A DNA stretch of 35,173 nucleotides, taken from assembly GCA_044433365.1 (NCBI GenBank), contig JAWXTR010000015.1, forward strand, positions 1 through 35,173. The letters run 5' to 3'. The position numbers were made by a program, and so were the translations under genes. The DNA comes from CAMQVM01 sp044433365. GTDB lineage: Bacteria > Bacteroidota > Bacteroidia > Bacteroidales > Rikenellaceae. Below the pieces are notes generated by a model, which had not been told where the DNA came from, did not search any database, and was given only the letters and a program-made list of their open reading frames with translations. Position 1 is the first letter of the stretch. Each line of letters begins with the position of its first letter. This document shows, in pieces, positions 15,549-23,345 of the stretch.

Positions 15549-16622
15549 CTATATTTTTATGGTTAAACTGCTACTGTAATACTCTTTATCGTTAATTACT
15601 TCCCATGTGTGTCTGTTAGGGTAGAGTAGTTCTAATCGACGTTTTACCTGTTCTAACCCAATTCCATGTCCGCTTTTATCTTGGGATTGTTTGGCGTGAT
15701 TACTATTTTTTATTAGTAGTACAACTTCGTTTGTATCAGTTCTATCCTCAAAAAATATCTCGATAAACCCTTCGCCATTAGCACTTACACTATGTTTAAA
15801 AGCGTTTTCTATTAGTGAAATAAAAATCAATGGAGCTATTAGAGTCGTACTTTTAGGCGAGACACGAAAATCGGTAGTTACCTCTACTTTTCTTGGAAGT
15901 CGAATACTCATTAGTTCTATATAGGTCTTTAGAAAATCGGCTTCGCCTTTTAGAAGTACAGTTTCGTTCTGATTATCGTACAAAATATAACGTAGTAGAT
16001 TGCTAAGCTCCTTAATTGTCTTTTGTGCCTTATCTGTATCTATTGCTGTAAGGGCATAGATATTATTTAGCGTATTTAGCAGAAAATGAGGATTGATTTG
16101 ACTCTTTAAATTTGCAAGTTCAGCCTTAATACGTGCACTTTCAGCCTCTTTTAAAGCTTGTTCACTCTCTTCTAACCGCTCAGCAAGACGTAGAGCAGTA
16201 ACTAGCCCTATCATCAATATGTAGTTGATAGAATCTCGCATCAAAAACATTAAATCTGAGCCTCTTTTCTTAGGCATATTCACAGGACGAAGAGCCTCCA
16301 TAATGTTGCTCTCATTCCATATATATGAAAATACAAGTAAAACTGCAATTAAAAGCAGATTTGCAATAAAAAATCTACGTCGTCTATTTTGAAATAGATA
16401 TTTTGGTATAAATATCGTGTAGTTCAACAGATATATAAGCAATAAGACCAAAATAGAGGTGAAAAGCATTAAAATACCAAACGAGTCGAAAGGATCGCTC
16501 TTTGACGAAACACCCCAAAAAATAGATATGCCTAAAATCACACCCCAACCAATTAGCTGGAGTGTGAGTAATTTGTATTTGTTTTTTAATATATTAATCT
16601 TCATAGGTACAAAGATAAACAT
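15549..16622 (-). CDS. LytS/YehU-type sensor histidine kinase
   Basis: Inner-membrane histidine kinase of the His_kinase (LytS/YehU) family, paired with the adjacent LytTR regulator. Four membrane segments are visible before residue 150 (LQLIGWGVILGISIFWG, FGILMLFTSILVLLLIYLL, FFIANLLLIAVLLVFSYIW, SINYILMIGLVTALRL), then a coiled coil (LEESEQALKEAESARIKAEL). The phospho-acceptor is H179 in SQINPHFLLNTLNNIY, and the ATPase N box (SLIENAFKHS) and a GHGIGLEQVKRRLE lid follow. No separate sensory domain exists, so the signal is probably sensed in the membrane. The start is uncertain: ATG 16604 (MKINILKNKYK) is more family-like than 16622, and a -7 box overlaps the six extra codons. Confidence 0.93.
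   Translation of the reverse strand: MFIFVPMKINILKNKYKLLTLQLIGWGVILGISIFWGVSSKSDPFDSFGILMLFTSILVLLLIYLLNYTIFIPKYLFQNRRRRFFIANLLLIAVLLVFSYIWNESNIMEALRPVNMPKKRGSDLMFLMRDSINYILMIGLVTALRLAERLEESEQALKEAESARIKAELANLKSQINPHFLLNTLNNIYALTAIDTDKAQKTIKELSNLLRYILYDNQNETVLLKGEADFLKTYIELMSIRLPRKVEVTTDFRVSPKSTTLIAPLIFISLIENAFKHSVSANGEGFIEIFFEDRTDTNEVVLLIKNSNHAKQSQDKSGHGIGLEQVKRRLELLYPNRHTWEVINDKEYYSSSLTIKI
16610..16617 (-). promoter_or_regulatory. Possible -7 promoter box for the kinase/regulator pair
   Basis: TATCTTTG on the - strand fits TAnnTTTG exactly. It lies six bases before ATG 16604, so that start would give an almost leaderless transcript. No TTTG is found at the expected -33 distance; that position is occupied by an intergenic repeat. 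Low to moderate support. Confidence 0.35.
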
Positions 16623-16623
16623 T

Positions 16624-16735
16624 TTATGCGAATAAAGGTTTGAAATTAAAATCGTTCATTTTCGCTCACGGCTTCGCTCCGCTCGCAAAATGCGAATAAA
16701 GATTTCACATGCCCTTTATTGGCGTATTTTATTCG
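16624..16735. repeat. GC-rich intergenic repeat shared with 2829-3045
   Basis: The gap between the permease and kinase genes contains ATGCGAATAAAGGTTTGAAA (16626-16645), the GC-rich block 16650-16686 (inverted copy of 2873-2911), a second AAAATGCGAATAAAG (16687-16701), and CCTTTATTGGCG (16712-16723) in the opposite orientation. It thus has the same ends and core as the 217-bp element but is shorter and rearranged. It reaches into the last codons of the permease gene. Confidence 0.65.
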
Positions 16736-17949
16736 TATCTAATCGCATCAATCGGATTTAATGCAGCAGCTTTTTTAGCTGGATACCATCCAAAGAACAC
16801 CCCTGTAATGCTACATACTGCAAACGAAAGAAGTATAGTCCAGCTCTCTATCTGAATAGGCCACGAAGCAAAATACTTAACTGCCCATGCTGCAACACAT
16901 CCAAATAATACTCCTATAATACCACCAGAGATACTGATAATAATCGCTTCTATAAGAAATTGTGCTAAAATATCTACTCCACGACCTCCTACCGACATTC
17001 TAAGACCAATCTCTTTTGTGCGTTCAGTAACCGAAACATACATTATATTCATAATTCCGATACCACCCACAATAAGCGAAATAGAGGCAATACAAGCAAG
17101 TAGGGTAGTCATCAAACCACTAGTAGAGTTTAGCATTGTTGCAAGCTCTTGTTGTGAACGGATACTAAAATCGTCGTTTTCGTGGTCAAGTAGCTTATGA
17201 TTAGCACGAAGTACCGAAGTTATCTGCTCTATAGCTTCATCGGTCATATTTTCATCTACTGCACTTGCATATATCTGACTTAAATAGGTTACAGCAAGCA
17301 CACGCTTCATAATTGAGGTGTAGGGAGCAAGCACAATAGCATCTTGGTCCATACCCATTGTATTGTAACCTTTTTCTTCCAATACGCCAATTATACGAAA
17401 TGGAATCTTCTTAAACCTTACGATTTTTCCTACGGGATCTTCGCCATCTGGAAATAGGTTTTCTTGGATTGTTTTACCTATAACACACACTTTTGCTGAT
17501 GTTACAATATCCATATCCGTAAACATAGTTCCCGTTTGGAGTTTTAGTTGACGAATTTCGAGATAGTCGGATGTAACGCCTGTAATTGTAGATGGATAGT
17601 TGTTTGCACCGTAGATATATTGTCCCGACGACGAAACTACAGGACTTACAGCTGCTAAGTGGTCGTTTAAGGTGAGAAGAGAGTTGTAATCCTCAATCTT
17701 TAGAGTCTGCATAGATGAGGCATCACGTGTCACGCCTCCTCTGGTATCCTCTCCAGGTTGAATCATAATCATATTAGAACCCATCTCGGTAATTTGAGCA
17801 TTTATACTAGCTTTTGACCCTTGCCCAATAGCCAGCATAGTAATTACCGAAGCTACGCCAATAATAATACCAAGCATTGTAAGGAATGCTCTCATTTTAT
17901 TATTTCCTAGAGCCTTTACTGCTATTATCGATAAATTTGAAATATTCAT
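16729..17949 (-). CDS. MacB-type ABC transporter permease (FtsX superfamily)
   Basis: Inner-membrane subunit of 406 aa. The first membrane helix lies at about 20-42 (AFLTMLGIIIGVASVITML), then a large periplasmic MacB_PCD domain (about 45-280), and three C-terminal helices (LMTTLLACIASISLIVGGIGIMN, FLIEAIIISISGGIIGVLFGC, WTILLSFAVCSITGVFFGWYP). The conserved GIGIMNIMYVSVTERTKEIG and the C-terminal PAKKAAALNPIDAIRYE are typical of the family. Unlike E. coli MacB, the ATPase is a separate protein, encoded 14 bases upstream. It likely works by mechanotransmission, pushing substrate through the MacA/TolC-like partners from the periplasm. Substrate unknown (peptide, lipid or antibiotic). Confidence 0.93.
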   Translation of the reverse strand: MNISNLSIIAVKALGNNKMRAFLTMLGIIIGVASVITMLAIGQGSKASINAQITEMGSNMIMIQPGEDTRGGVTRDASSMQTLKIEDYNSLLTLNDHLAAVSPVVSSSGQYIYGANNYPSTITGVTSDYLEIRQLKLQTGTMFTDMDIVTSAKVCVIGKTIQENLFPDGEDPVGKIVRFKKIPFRIIGVLEEKGYNTMGMDQDAIVLAPYTSIMKRVLAVTYLSQIYASAVDENMTDEAIEQITSVLRANHKLLDHENDDFSIRSQQELATMLNSTSGLMTTLLACIASISLIVGGIGIMNIMYVSVTERTKEIGLRMSVGGRGVDILAQFLIEAIIISISGGIIGVLFGCVAAWAVKYFASWPIQIESWTILLSFAVCSITGVFFGWYPAKKAAALNPIDAIRYE

Positions 17950-17963
17950 AATTTTTCTCCTTA

Positions 17964-18707
17964 TTAATCTTCTACAATAGGTAGAGCAGCCAAAGCCTCG
18001 CTTGCACTACTAATTGTGGGGTTGTATGTATCGGTTTTAATCATACCATCACGAAGAACTATATTCCTACTAGCAAATTCTGCCATTTCAGGGTTGTGAG
18101 TAACAAATATAATTGTACGACCCTCGCTATGGAGCTTTTGAAGCAATACTAATATCTCGAATGAAGTACGTGTATCGAGATTACCAGTAGCCTCATCGGC
18201 AAGAATAACCGCAGGGTTATTGACAAGTGCTCTTGCGATAGCAACACGCTGCATCTGTCCACCACTCATCTGATTGCTCTTATGATAAAGCCTATCGCCA
18301 AGACCTACAGCCTTTAAGGCTGCAATTGCTCTCTTTTCACGCTCTGATGCCGACACTCCTGAGGTGTAGAGAAGTGGTAGCTCAACATTGGCTACAGCAG
18401 TAGTTTTGGCAAGTAGATTATAGTTTTGAAAAATAAACCCAATCTTCTGATTTCTTAGCGTAGCACTCTGATTTTTACTCATTCTAGCAGCCGAAACGCC
18501 ATCCAAAAAATATTCTCCAGATGTTGGTTTATCCAGACAACCTAGAATATTTAGTAGCGTACTCTTTCCACTACCCGAAGTACCCATAATGGTGACAAAT
18601 TCACCCTCTGTTATACTAAACGACACTCCTCGAAGAGCTTTTACGGTCTCTTCTCCGATTTGAAAATGTCGTTTCACCTTATTTAACTCTATTACTGTCT
18701 TTCCCAT
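17964..18707 (-). CDS. MacB/LolD-type ABC transporter ATPase
   Basis: Cytoplasmic ATP-binding subunit, 247 aa, of the MacB/LolD class. Walker A is GTSGSGKST (42-50), Q-loop FQNYNLL (93-99), signature MSGGQMQR (147-154), Walker B VILADEATGNLD (168-178), and the switch histidine lies in FVTHNPEMAE. The signature begins with Met instead of the usual Leu, a mild change. About 20 residues at the C-terminus (TDTYNPTISSASEALAALPI) extend past the core fold. It pairs with the permease 14 bases downstream. An 87-base gap separates it from the adaptor gene and contains a 46-bp-family relic at 18715-18736, which may weaken or reset transcription. Confidence 0.95.
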   Translation of the reverse strand: MGKTVIELNKVKRHFQIGEETVKALRGVSFSITEGEFVTIMGTSGSGKSTLLNILGCLDKPTSGEYFLDGVSAARMSKNQSATLRNQKIGFIFQNYNLLAKTTAVANVELPLLYTSGVSASEREKRAIAALKAVGLGDRLYHKSNQMSGGQMQRVAIARALVNNPAVILADEATGNLDTRTSFEILVLLQKLHSEGRTIIFVTHNPEMAEFASRNIVLRDGMIKTDTYNPTISSASEALAALPIVED

Positions 18708-18714
18708 AATTTTA

Positions 18715-18736
18715 AGGGAATTTCTAATAATTCCCT
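18715..18736. repeat. 46-bp-family relic forming a palindrome
   Basis: AGGGAATT (18715-18722) and AATTCCCT (18729-18736) are perfect inverted copies around TCTAAT. It is an internal deletion form of the 46-bp family and lies eight bases upstream of the ATPase ATG (on the - strand), where it could affect ribosome access. Confidence 0.55.
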
Positions 18737-18794
18737 GATTTTAATTTATAAAGTTTTTATTTGCATTTATAGGAGAATTAATAGAACTCTCATA

Positions 18795-19973
18795 CTATTT
18801 ACGTCCTGGAGGTGTTGGTAGGAATGGATTTTCAGATGTTTCGCCTGCACCCTCTTTTGGTCTACCAATATTGGTTGTCTCCATACCTGTAACCACCTTT
18901 TCACCGTTTGATACGCCTGTTACCTCTGTTGTAATACCGTTGCTTACACCTACTGTTACACTACGAGGTTCGATTCTTTCACCATTTTCAACCCAAACAG
19001 TCGAACCTTTTGAAGCCGCAGCGTTTCTCTCTGGCATCTCTTTAGCATCTGGAGGAGTCGGAGGTGTAAACGAAAGAGCTGCAACTGGAACTGTGTTTTC
19101 ACACTCAACATCAAGTACGAAAATTTCGACATTTGCTGTAAGACCTGGTTTGAGTTTTAAATCAGGATTTGCAGCAGAGATTACAACCTCATAAGTGATA
19201 ACGTTGCTCTCTTCTATACCCTCTTGACGAACTTGAGTAACTATACCCTCAAAAGTATCTAATGGGAACGCATCTACCGAAAAACTTGCAGTTTGTCCCT
19301 CTCTAACATTTCCTATATCAGCTTCATCTACATCGACAATTACCCTCATATCACTTAAATCGGCAGCAACCGTGAAGAGTGTTGGAGTACTGAAGCTCGA
19401 AGCTACTGTTTGACCCTCTTCAACGCTTCTTGTAAGCACAACACCATCGATAGGAGAGTAGATAGTTGCATATCCTAAGTTGGTTTCTGCATTTTCAAGG
19501 TCGTTTTTAGCAATCTCATAGTTGTTTCTAGCTGTTTCAAAATCATAAACGGCCTGTTCGTAGTCGCTATCGGCAATCAAACTTTTTTCGTGCAAAGTTT
19601 TGATACGAGAATAGTTTGCAATCTCGAAGTCGTATTTGCTTTTTGCAACATCGACATTGTTTTTCTTGCTATTTCGAGTTAGAAGAAGTGTACTTTTATC
19701 TAGCTCAGCGATTATTTGCCCTTTTTTTACAACACTATTATAGTCAACATACAGATTTGTTAAAATACCTGATACCTGTGTACCGACATCTACAAGTGTA
19801 ACTGGTTCAATAGTACCTGTAGCGGTAATGCTCTGTACTATATGTTGTTTTGATACTGTCGATGTAATCCATCTTGATTCAGTTGACACCTCTTTTTTTG
19901 GTAAAAAGAAATATACTCCTGCTCCTATAAGTGCTACTGCTACAGTAGAAATTACAACTGCTCTTTTTTTCAT
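18795..19973 (-). CDS. MacA-like periplasmic adaptor (membrane fusion protein)
   Basis: Periplasmic adaptor of 392 aa, tethered by an N-terminal membrane anchor (residues 5-23, VVISTVAVALIGAGVYFFL). Order: lipoyl-type half motif (GTIEPVTLVDVGTQVSG), alpha-helical hairpin (about 95-165, with a heptad pattern in DVAKSKYDFEIANYSRIKTL), second lipoyl half (ATIYSPIDGVVLTRSVEEGQ), beta-barrel domain (about 205-290), and a membrane-proximal domain ending in a Pro-rich tail (ENPFLPTPPGRK). The length and motifs match MacA. The gene follows the TolC-like gene by four bases, so they are translated from one message. A proline-rich insert (FTPPTPPDAKEMPER) near residue 300 is unusual and may be a flexible loop. 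Confidence 0.93.
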   Translation of the reverse strand: MKKRAVVISTVAVALIGAGVYFFLPKKEVSTESRWITSTVSKQHIVQSITATGTIEPVTLVDVGTQVSGILTNLYVDYNSVVKKGQIIAELDKSTLLLTRNSKKNNVDVAKSKYDFEIANYSRIKTLHEKSLIADSDYEQAVYDFETARNNYEIAKNDLENAETNLGYATIYSPIDGVVLTRSVEEGQTVASSFSTPTLFTVAADLSDMRVIVDVDEADIGNVREGQTASFSVDAFPLDTFEGIVTQVRQEGIEESNVITYEVVISAANPDLKLKPGLTANVEIFVLDVECENTVPVAALSFTPPTPPDAKEMPERNAAASKGSTVWVENGERIEPRSVTVGVSNGITTEVTGVSNGEKVVTGMETTNIGRPKEGAGETSENPFLPTPPGRK

Positions 19974-19977
19974 ATCT

Positions 19978-21318
19978 TTAAAGTTTTATTACGTCTGATT
20001 TATAATAGTTAAGAAGTGCTTTATTAAGAATTAACTTATATTTATTTGTTAGATAATCTTGTGAGGACTGATTGTAGTTATCTTGCTCGGTAAGAAGTTC
20101 AAGTGTTGTTTTCATGCCAACCTCATACTGCTGTGTAATTAAATCCAAACTCTTTTCGAGTGCCTCTAATTGATAAGCAGAGACTGTATACATCGCCTGT
20201 GAGGTTTGAACGTTGTTATATAAAGTTTCGATTGTTTGATATAAATCTTTCTGAGCTTGTGTTAAATCTAAATTTGCGCTTGTTATATAGTTTTGTGCCT
20301 TAGCAACAGAGCTACGTGTTTTGAAACCATTAAAAATTGGAATTGAAAGAGATAGCCCAAGCGAAGCGTTAAAGTTGTTGCGAAGCTGACTACTAAATGC
20401 GAAGTCACTGTAACTATTGTGATTAAGACCAGCACCAGCTGATAGATTTAGTGTTGGAAGATAACCTGCTTTTGCAATTGTAAGGTCAAACTCAGCAGAT
20501 TCAATCATTAAAGCGTTATATTTTATCTCAGGACGAGAAACTAATGCTTCATTGTAAATATCCGACATTGGCGCAATGTATGATGAGAGTAGTTCATCCG
20601 AAATTGTAGGTTCTTTGATTGTTAACACCAAATCTTGCGAAATTTCTAGTAGGTGTTTTAAAGCAACATATAGGTTGCTAAGCTGTGTTTGAGCAACTAC
20701 AAGATTATATTTGTAGGTAGCAACCGAACTCTCTAGCTGCGCAAGCTCTGCACTATTCAAACTCCCTGCATCAAAAAATGCCTGACCTCTAGCTAAAGTT
20801 CTTTCACTAATTTCTAGTGTAGACTCTGCTACATCTATCTGCTCCATGGCATAAAGAATCTCAATATAAAGCTCAGTAACCGAAACTTCAATCGAATTTT
20901 CAAACTCTTCTAACTCCAAATTAGATGCCTCATAGCTAACATTACTCTGCTGTAGAAGAGCACGATTTTTTCCACCACTATAAAGCGAAAGCGATAAATC
21001 TACTCCATAACTACCACTATAACTACTTTTTGTAGCATCTATATCGGTGTTCATTGGATTGGAGTTGAAACTTTGACTTACATAGCCCGAAACTGTTGGT
21101 AGAAATGCTCCCTTTGCACTAACTTGGTCTTGCTCACTGTTTGCAATCTGCAATTTTGCTTTCTGTAGGGTTATACTATTTTCTTTAGCATAATCCAAAC
21201 ACTCTTCTAAACTCATAGATAGTGAATCGATAGTCGACTGTGCATAGCCATAATCACTCATTGAGATTAGACAGACTAAAAGCAGCGCAGCGACTCCCCT
21301 TAATTTTGTTTTTTTCAT
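19978..21318 (-). CDS. TolC-like outer-membrane efflux channel
   Basis: Outer-membrane factor of 446 aa with a signal peptide (1-26, cleaved after YGYA). The two halves carry the expected OEP repeats: the first has SLEECLDYAKENSITLQKAKLQI and a long helical hairpin (about 130-215), the second has ARPEI-like SRPEIKYNALMIESAEFDLTIAKAG, then a beta-strand region (SLSIPIFNGFKTRS) and another helical hairpin to the end. It is the first gene of the exporter operon (TolC, MacA, ATPase, permease). TATTTTTG at 21363-21356 on the - strand fits a -7 box, but the -33 box is poor. It is divergent from the DUF4923 gene; the shared gap is 425 bases. Confidence 0.93.
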   Translation of the reverse strand: MKKTKLRGVAALLLVCLISMSDYGYAQSTIDSLSMSLEECLDYAKENSITLQKAKLQIANSEQDQVSAKGAFLPTVSGYVSQSFNSNPMNTDIDATKSSYSGSYGVDLSLSLYSGGKNRALLQQSNVSYEASNLELEEFENSIEVSVTELYIEILYAMEQIDVAESTLEISERTLARGQAFFDAGSLNSAELAQLESSVATYKYNLVVAQTQLSNLYVALKHLLEISQDLVLTIKEPTISDELLSSYIAPMSDIYNEALVSRPEIKYNALMIESAEFDLTIAKAGYLPTLNLSAGAGLNHNSYSDFAFSSQLRNNFNASLGLSLSIPIFNGFKTRSSVAKAQNYITSANLDLTQAQKDLYQTIETLYNNVQTSQAMYTVSAYQLEALEKSLDLITQQYEVGMKTTLELLTEQDNYNQSSQDYLTNKYKLILNKALLNYYKSDVIKL

Positions 21319-21627
21319 ATATTATATATTTTAAATGTTCCTTTTTATCTTTGCTCAAAAATAGTTAGTAGGTGAAAAATAGAAAAACTTAATATACTAA
21401 GGGGGCAATTTACTAGATTAACGGGCTGTTTTCATCTATCTTTTTTTGTCATTTTTAAGAAAACTCCATCTAACTTTTAGTGGAAACTTATAAAGGGAAG
21501 TTCTAATAATTGGTTTTGTTCGATTTATATTTTGAGGTTTTAGATTTAGATTTAGAATAAAATATAGTGGAGTTGGTAGATAAAACTACCGCTTTCGTCT
21601 ATTTTTTTAATGTTTAATGGTAAGAAA
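21319..21627. other. Divergent intergenic region with a 46-bp-family repeat
   Basis: No gene is seen. The region holds weak upstream signals for the TolC-like operon near 21356-21363, and a partial 46-bp-family repeat at 21494-21526 (AGGGAAGTTCTAATAATTGG, then TTCGATTT) that lacks the right end. Just before it, GTGGAAACTTATAAAG (21480-21495) resembles the outer end of the palindrome at 5780-5793. Confidence 0.55.
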
Positions 21628-21659
21628 TTTGCGAAACAAATATTTTATATATAATTTTG
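21628..21659 (+). promoter_or_regulatory. Bacteroidota-type promoter for the DUF4923 gene
   Basis: TTTG (21628-21631), 20-base spacer, TAATTTTG (21652-21659) fits TTTG-N19/20-TAnnTTTG. Transcription would start about 75 bases before ATG 21744. Confidence 0.6.
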
Positions 21660-21743
21660 TTTTTGAAAATAGAGATTATTAACTAATTGGAGCAAAAAAG
21701 ATGATTGTTCTCTCTTTTATCTCTAAACCTAAAAAATATAACT

Positions 21744-22370
21744 ATGTTTAAAAAAATCACCATTCTATCAACAATGTTTGTACTATTTATATGTGCAAAC
21801 GTAAAAGCTCAATCTTTTCTTGACAAAATTACATCTTCAAGTGTAGTATCAACTGTATCGTCAGTGGTAAGTACTGTTACAGGTGTTACCTCTACAGTAT
21901 CTGACATTACTGGTACTTGGAACTACTCAAATGTGGCGGTTACACTTGAGAGCGACAACGTTTTAGAGTCGGCAGCTGGCACACTTGCCACTTCGCAAGT
22001 AGAGTCAAAACTTGCAGATGTTTTCTCGAAAGTGGGAATTACAGCAAATATGTTCTCTTTTACTTTTAATTCAGATGGAACATTTGCTTGTACTTACAAA
22101 ACTAAATCTTTTGAAGGCACCTACTCTCTTGATTCAGCAAATAGCACAGTAACACTAAGCTATAGTGCTTTAAACACCGTAAATCTAGGTAGTATGAGTG
22201 CAAATGTAGCTCTTTCTGGAAGTACACTTTCACTTCTTTTTGAAGCTGATAAACTTCTAACATTTGTTAGTAAAATTGCCTCTATCAGCAACAATAGCAC
22301 TCTATCAACTGTTAGCTCACTTATCTCTGGTTATGATGGTGCAATGCTAGGTTTTGATTTAACTAAATAG
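21744..22370 (+). CDS. DUF4923-family secreted lipocalin-like protein
   Basis: Exported protein of 208 aa from ATG 21744 (MFKKITILSTMFVLFICANV, cleavage after VKA); an in-frame ATG at 21705 lies in the leader and would bury the signal peptide. A Ser/Thr/Val-rich linker (about 28-55) precedes the family core: TGTWNYSNVAV, LESDNVL, SKLADVFSKVGI, FTFNSDGTF, FEGTYSLD, LSLLFEADKLL and a closing YDGAMLGFDL. These match the DUF4923 pattern of Bacteroidota as I remember it. The family has no proven function; the fold is likely a small beta-barrel. Own promoter and terminator, so a monocistronic gene with no functional tie to its neighbours that I can see. Confidence 0.85.
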   Translation: MFKKITILSTMFVLFICANVKAQSFLDKITSSSVVSTVSSVVSTVTGVTSTVSDITGTWNYSNVAVTLESDNVLESAAGTLATSQVESKLADVFSKVGITANMFSFTFNSDGTFACTYKTKSFEGTYSLDSANSTVTLSYSALNTVNLGSMSANVALSGSTLSLLFEADKLLTFVSKIASISNNSTLSTVSSLISGYDGAMLGFDLTK

Positions 22371-22374
22371 TTTT

Positions 22375-22394
22375 AGGGAACTTTTAAAATCTCC
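22375..22394. repeat. 46-bp-family repeat, end fragment
   Basis: AGGGAACTTTTAAAATCTCC immediately after the DUF4923 stop codon matches the left 20 bases of the complete copy at 22493-22538 (AGGGAACTTCTAAAATCTCT) with two differences. Confidence 0.6.
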
Positions 22395-22402
22395 TTAAAT
22401 TT

Positions 22403-22468
22403 AGGGCAATTTATGCTGTTAAAAGAATGATATTTAACTGCATAAATTTGCCCTTTTTATTTTTTTTG
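22403..22468 (+). terminator. Intrinsic terminator of the DUF4923 gene
   Basis: AGGGCAATTTATGCTGTTAA (22403-22422) pairs with the complement ending AAATTTGCCCT (to 22454), forming a long stem with one bulge, followed by a T-rich tract (22454-22468). Confidence 0.75.
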
Positions 22469-22492
22469 TCTTTCTTTGGTAAGAACAACCTT

Positions 22493-22538
22493 AGGGAACT
22501 TCTAAAATCTCTCAAAATCCAGAATTTAGAACTCCCCT
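22493..22538. repeat. 46-bp repeat, complete copy (inverted orientation)
   Basis: AGGGAACTTCTAA (22493-22505) and TTTAGAACTCCCCT (22525-22538) are inverted ends; the length is exactly 46 bp, as at 13763-13808, in the opposite orientation. It ends 16 bases before the TTG start of the phosphatase gene, so it forms that gene's leader. Confidence 0.75.
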
Positions 22539-22554
22539 TAATTAGATATAAATA

Positions 22555-23286
22555 TTGAAAAATTTTATAAATACTCTTTTTCAAAGAGAAAAATATTTGA
22601 AAAATACCGATTTTTTTAATAGATTTACCGATTTTCACTCTCATATTCTCCCTAGTGTAGATGACGGAGTGCAAAACCTATCAGATTCATTAAAAATTTT
22701 GGATAGTTATGAGCGTTTGGGAGTTAAAAAAGTTGTTTTTACACCTCATATTATGGAGGATTTTAGGCAAAATAATAGGGATTTTCTATTAAATCAATTT
22801 GAAGTATTCAAAAAAGAGTATAAAGGAGGTGTTGAGCTACATTTAGCTGCGGAATATATGTTGGATAGCAATTTTGAAAAACATCTTAATGAGGGTGATA
22901 TGTTAACGCTATTTGACAACTATATCCTTGTAGAAACCTCATACTTTTCTGAGCCAATAAACTTTATATCAACAATTAAAGATATAGCTAGCAATGGGTA
23001 TTTTGTTGTTTTAGCTCATCCTGAGCGTTATGTGTACATGAATAAATCTCAATATAAGGAGCTAAAAGATTTGGGAGTGCTTTTTCAGCTAAATATCTTA
23101 TCATTAACGGGATATTATGGAAAACAGTCAAAGATAAATAGCGAATATCTTCTGAAAAATGAAATGTATTCATTTGTAGGGGGCGATATTCATTCACTTG
23201 AGATATTTAAGAAAAAAATAGAAAACCTAAAATTTAACAACAAAATAATTAATCAATTAAATAAATTATTATCTTTGCAAAGTTAG
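22555..23286 (+). CDS. CpsB/YwqE-type PHP protein-tyrosine phosphatase
   Basis: Metal-dependent phosphatase of the PHP superfamily, 243 aa; family members dephosphorylate the tyrosine kinase (Wzc/CpsD) that controls capsule synthesis. Metal motifs: H28 and H30 in DFHSHILPSVDDG, H65 in FTPHIMEDF, E104 region in HLAAEYMLD, H in VVLAHPERY, and D/H in FVGGDIHSL (the family usually has SDAH, so the last motif is slightly changed). The start is TTG at 22555: an in-frame TAA at 22549-22551 closes the frame and no ATG occurs before the HSH motif. A 46-bp repeat ends 16 bases upstream. No capsule or kinase gene is near, which is unusual. In the sequence the last bases overlap a possible promoter for the sulfatases. 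Confidence 0.88.
   Translation: MKNFINTLFQREKYLKNTDFFNRFTDFHSHILPSVDDGVQNLSDSLKILDSYERLGVKKVVFTPHIMEDFRQNNRDFLLNQFEVFKKEYKGGVELHLAAEYMLDSNFEKHLNEGDMLTLFDNYILVETSYFSEPINFISTIKDIASNGYFVVLAHPERYVYMNKSQYKELKDLGVLFQLNILSLTGYYGKQSKINSEYLLKNEMYSFVGGDIHSLEIFKKKIENLKFNNKIINQLNKLLSLQS
23270..23277 (+). promoter_or_regulatory. Possible -7 box of the sulfatase/GH95 operon
   Basis: TATCTTTG matches TAnnTTTG and lies 69 bases before the first sulfatase ATG, inside the end of the phosphatase gene. No TTTG is present 19-20 bases upstream, so an activator may be needed; support is modest. Confidence 0.45.
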
Positions 23287-23345
23287 TTCTAAAAGAGTAA
23301 AAACTACCAAAAACCTATACCACCCAAATTTAATATATATATTAT

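Noticed and set aside
21346..21353. TATCTTTG on the + strand in the divergent gap
   Set aside because: No TTTG at the right distance and it is about 390 bases from the only + strand gene, which has a better promoter at 21628-21659.
21705..21743. Upstream ATG for the DUF4923 protein
   Set aside because: It would place 13 residues before a normal signal peptide, and the second ATG at 21744 gives the typical lipid-free export signal at once.
22403..22468. Riboswitch or leader element before the phosphatase gene
   Set aside because: The structure is a simple long hairpin with a T-run right after the DUF4923 gene and is explained as a terminator.
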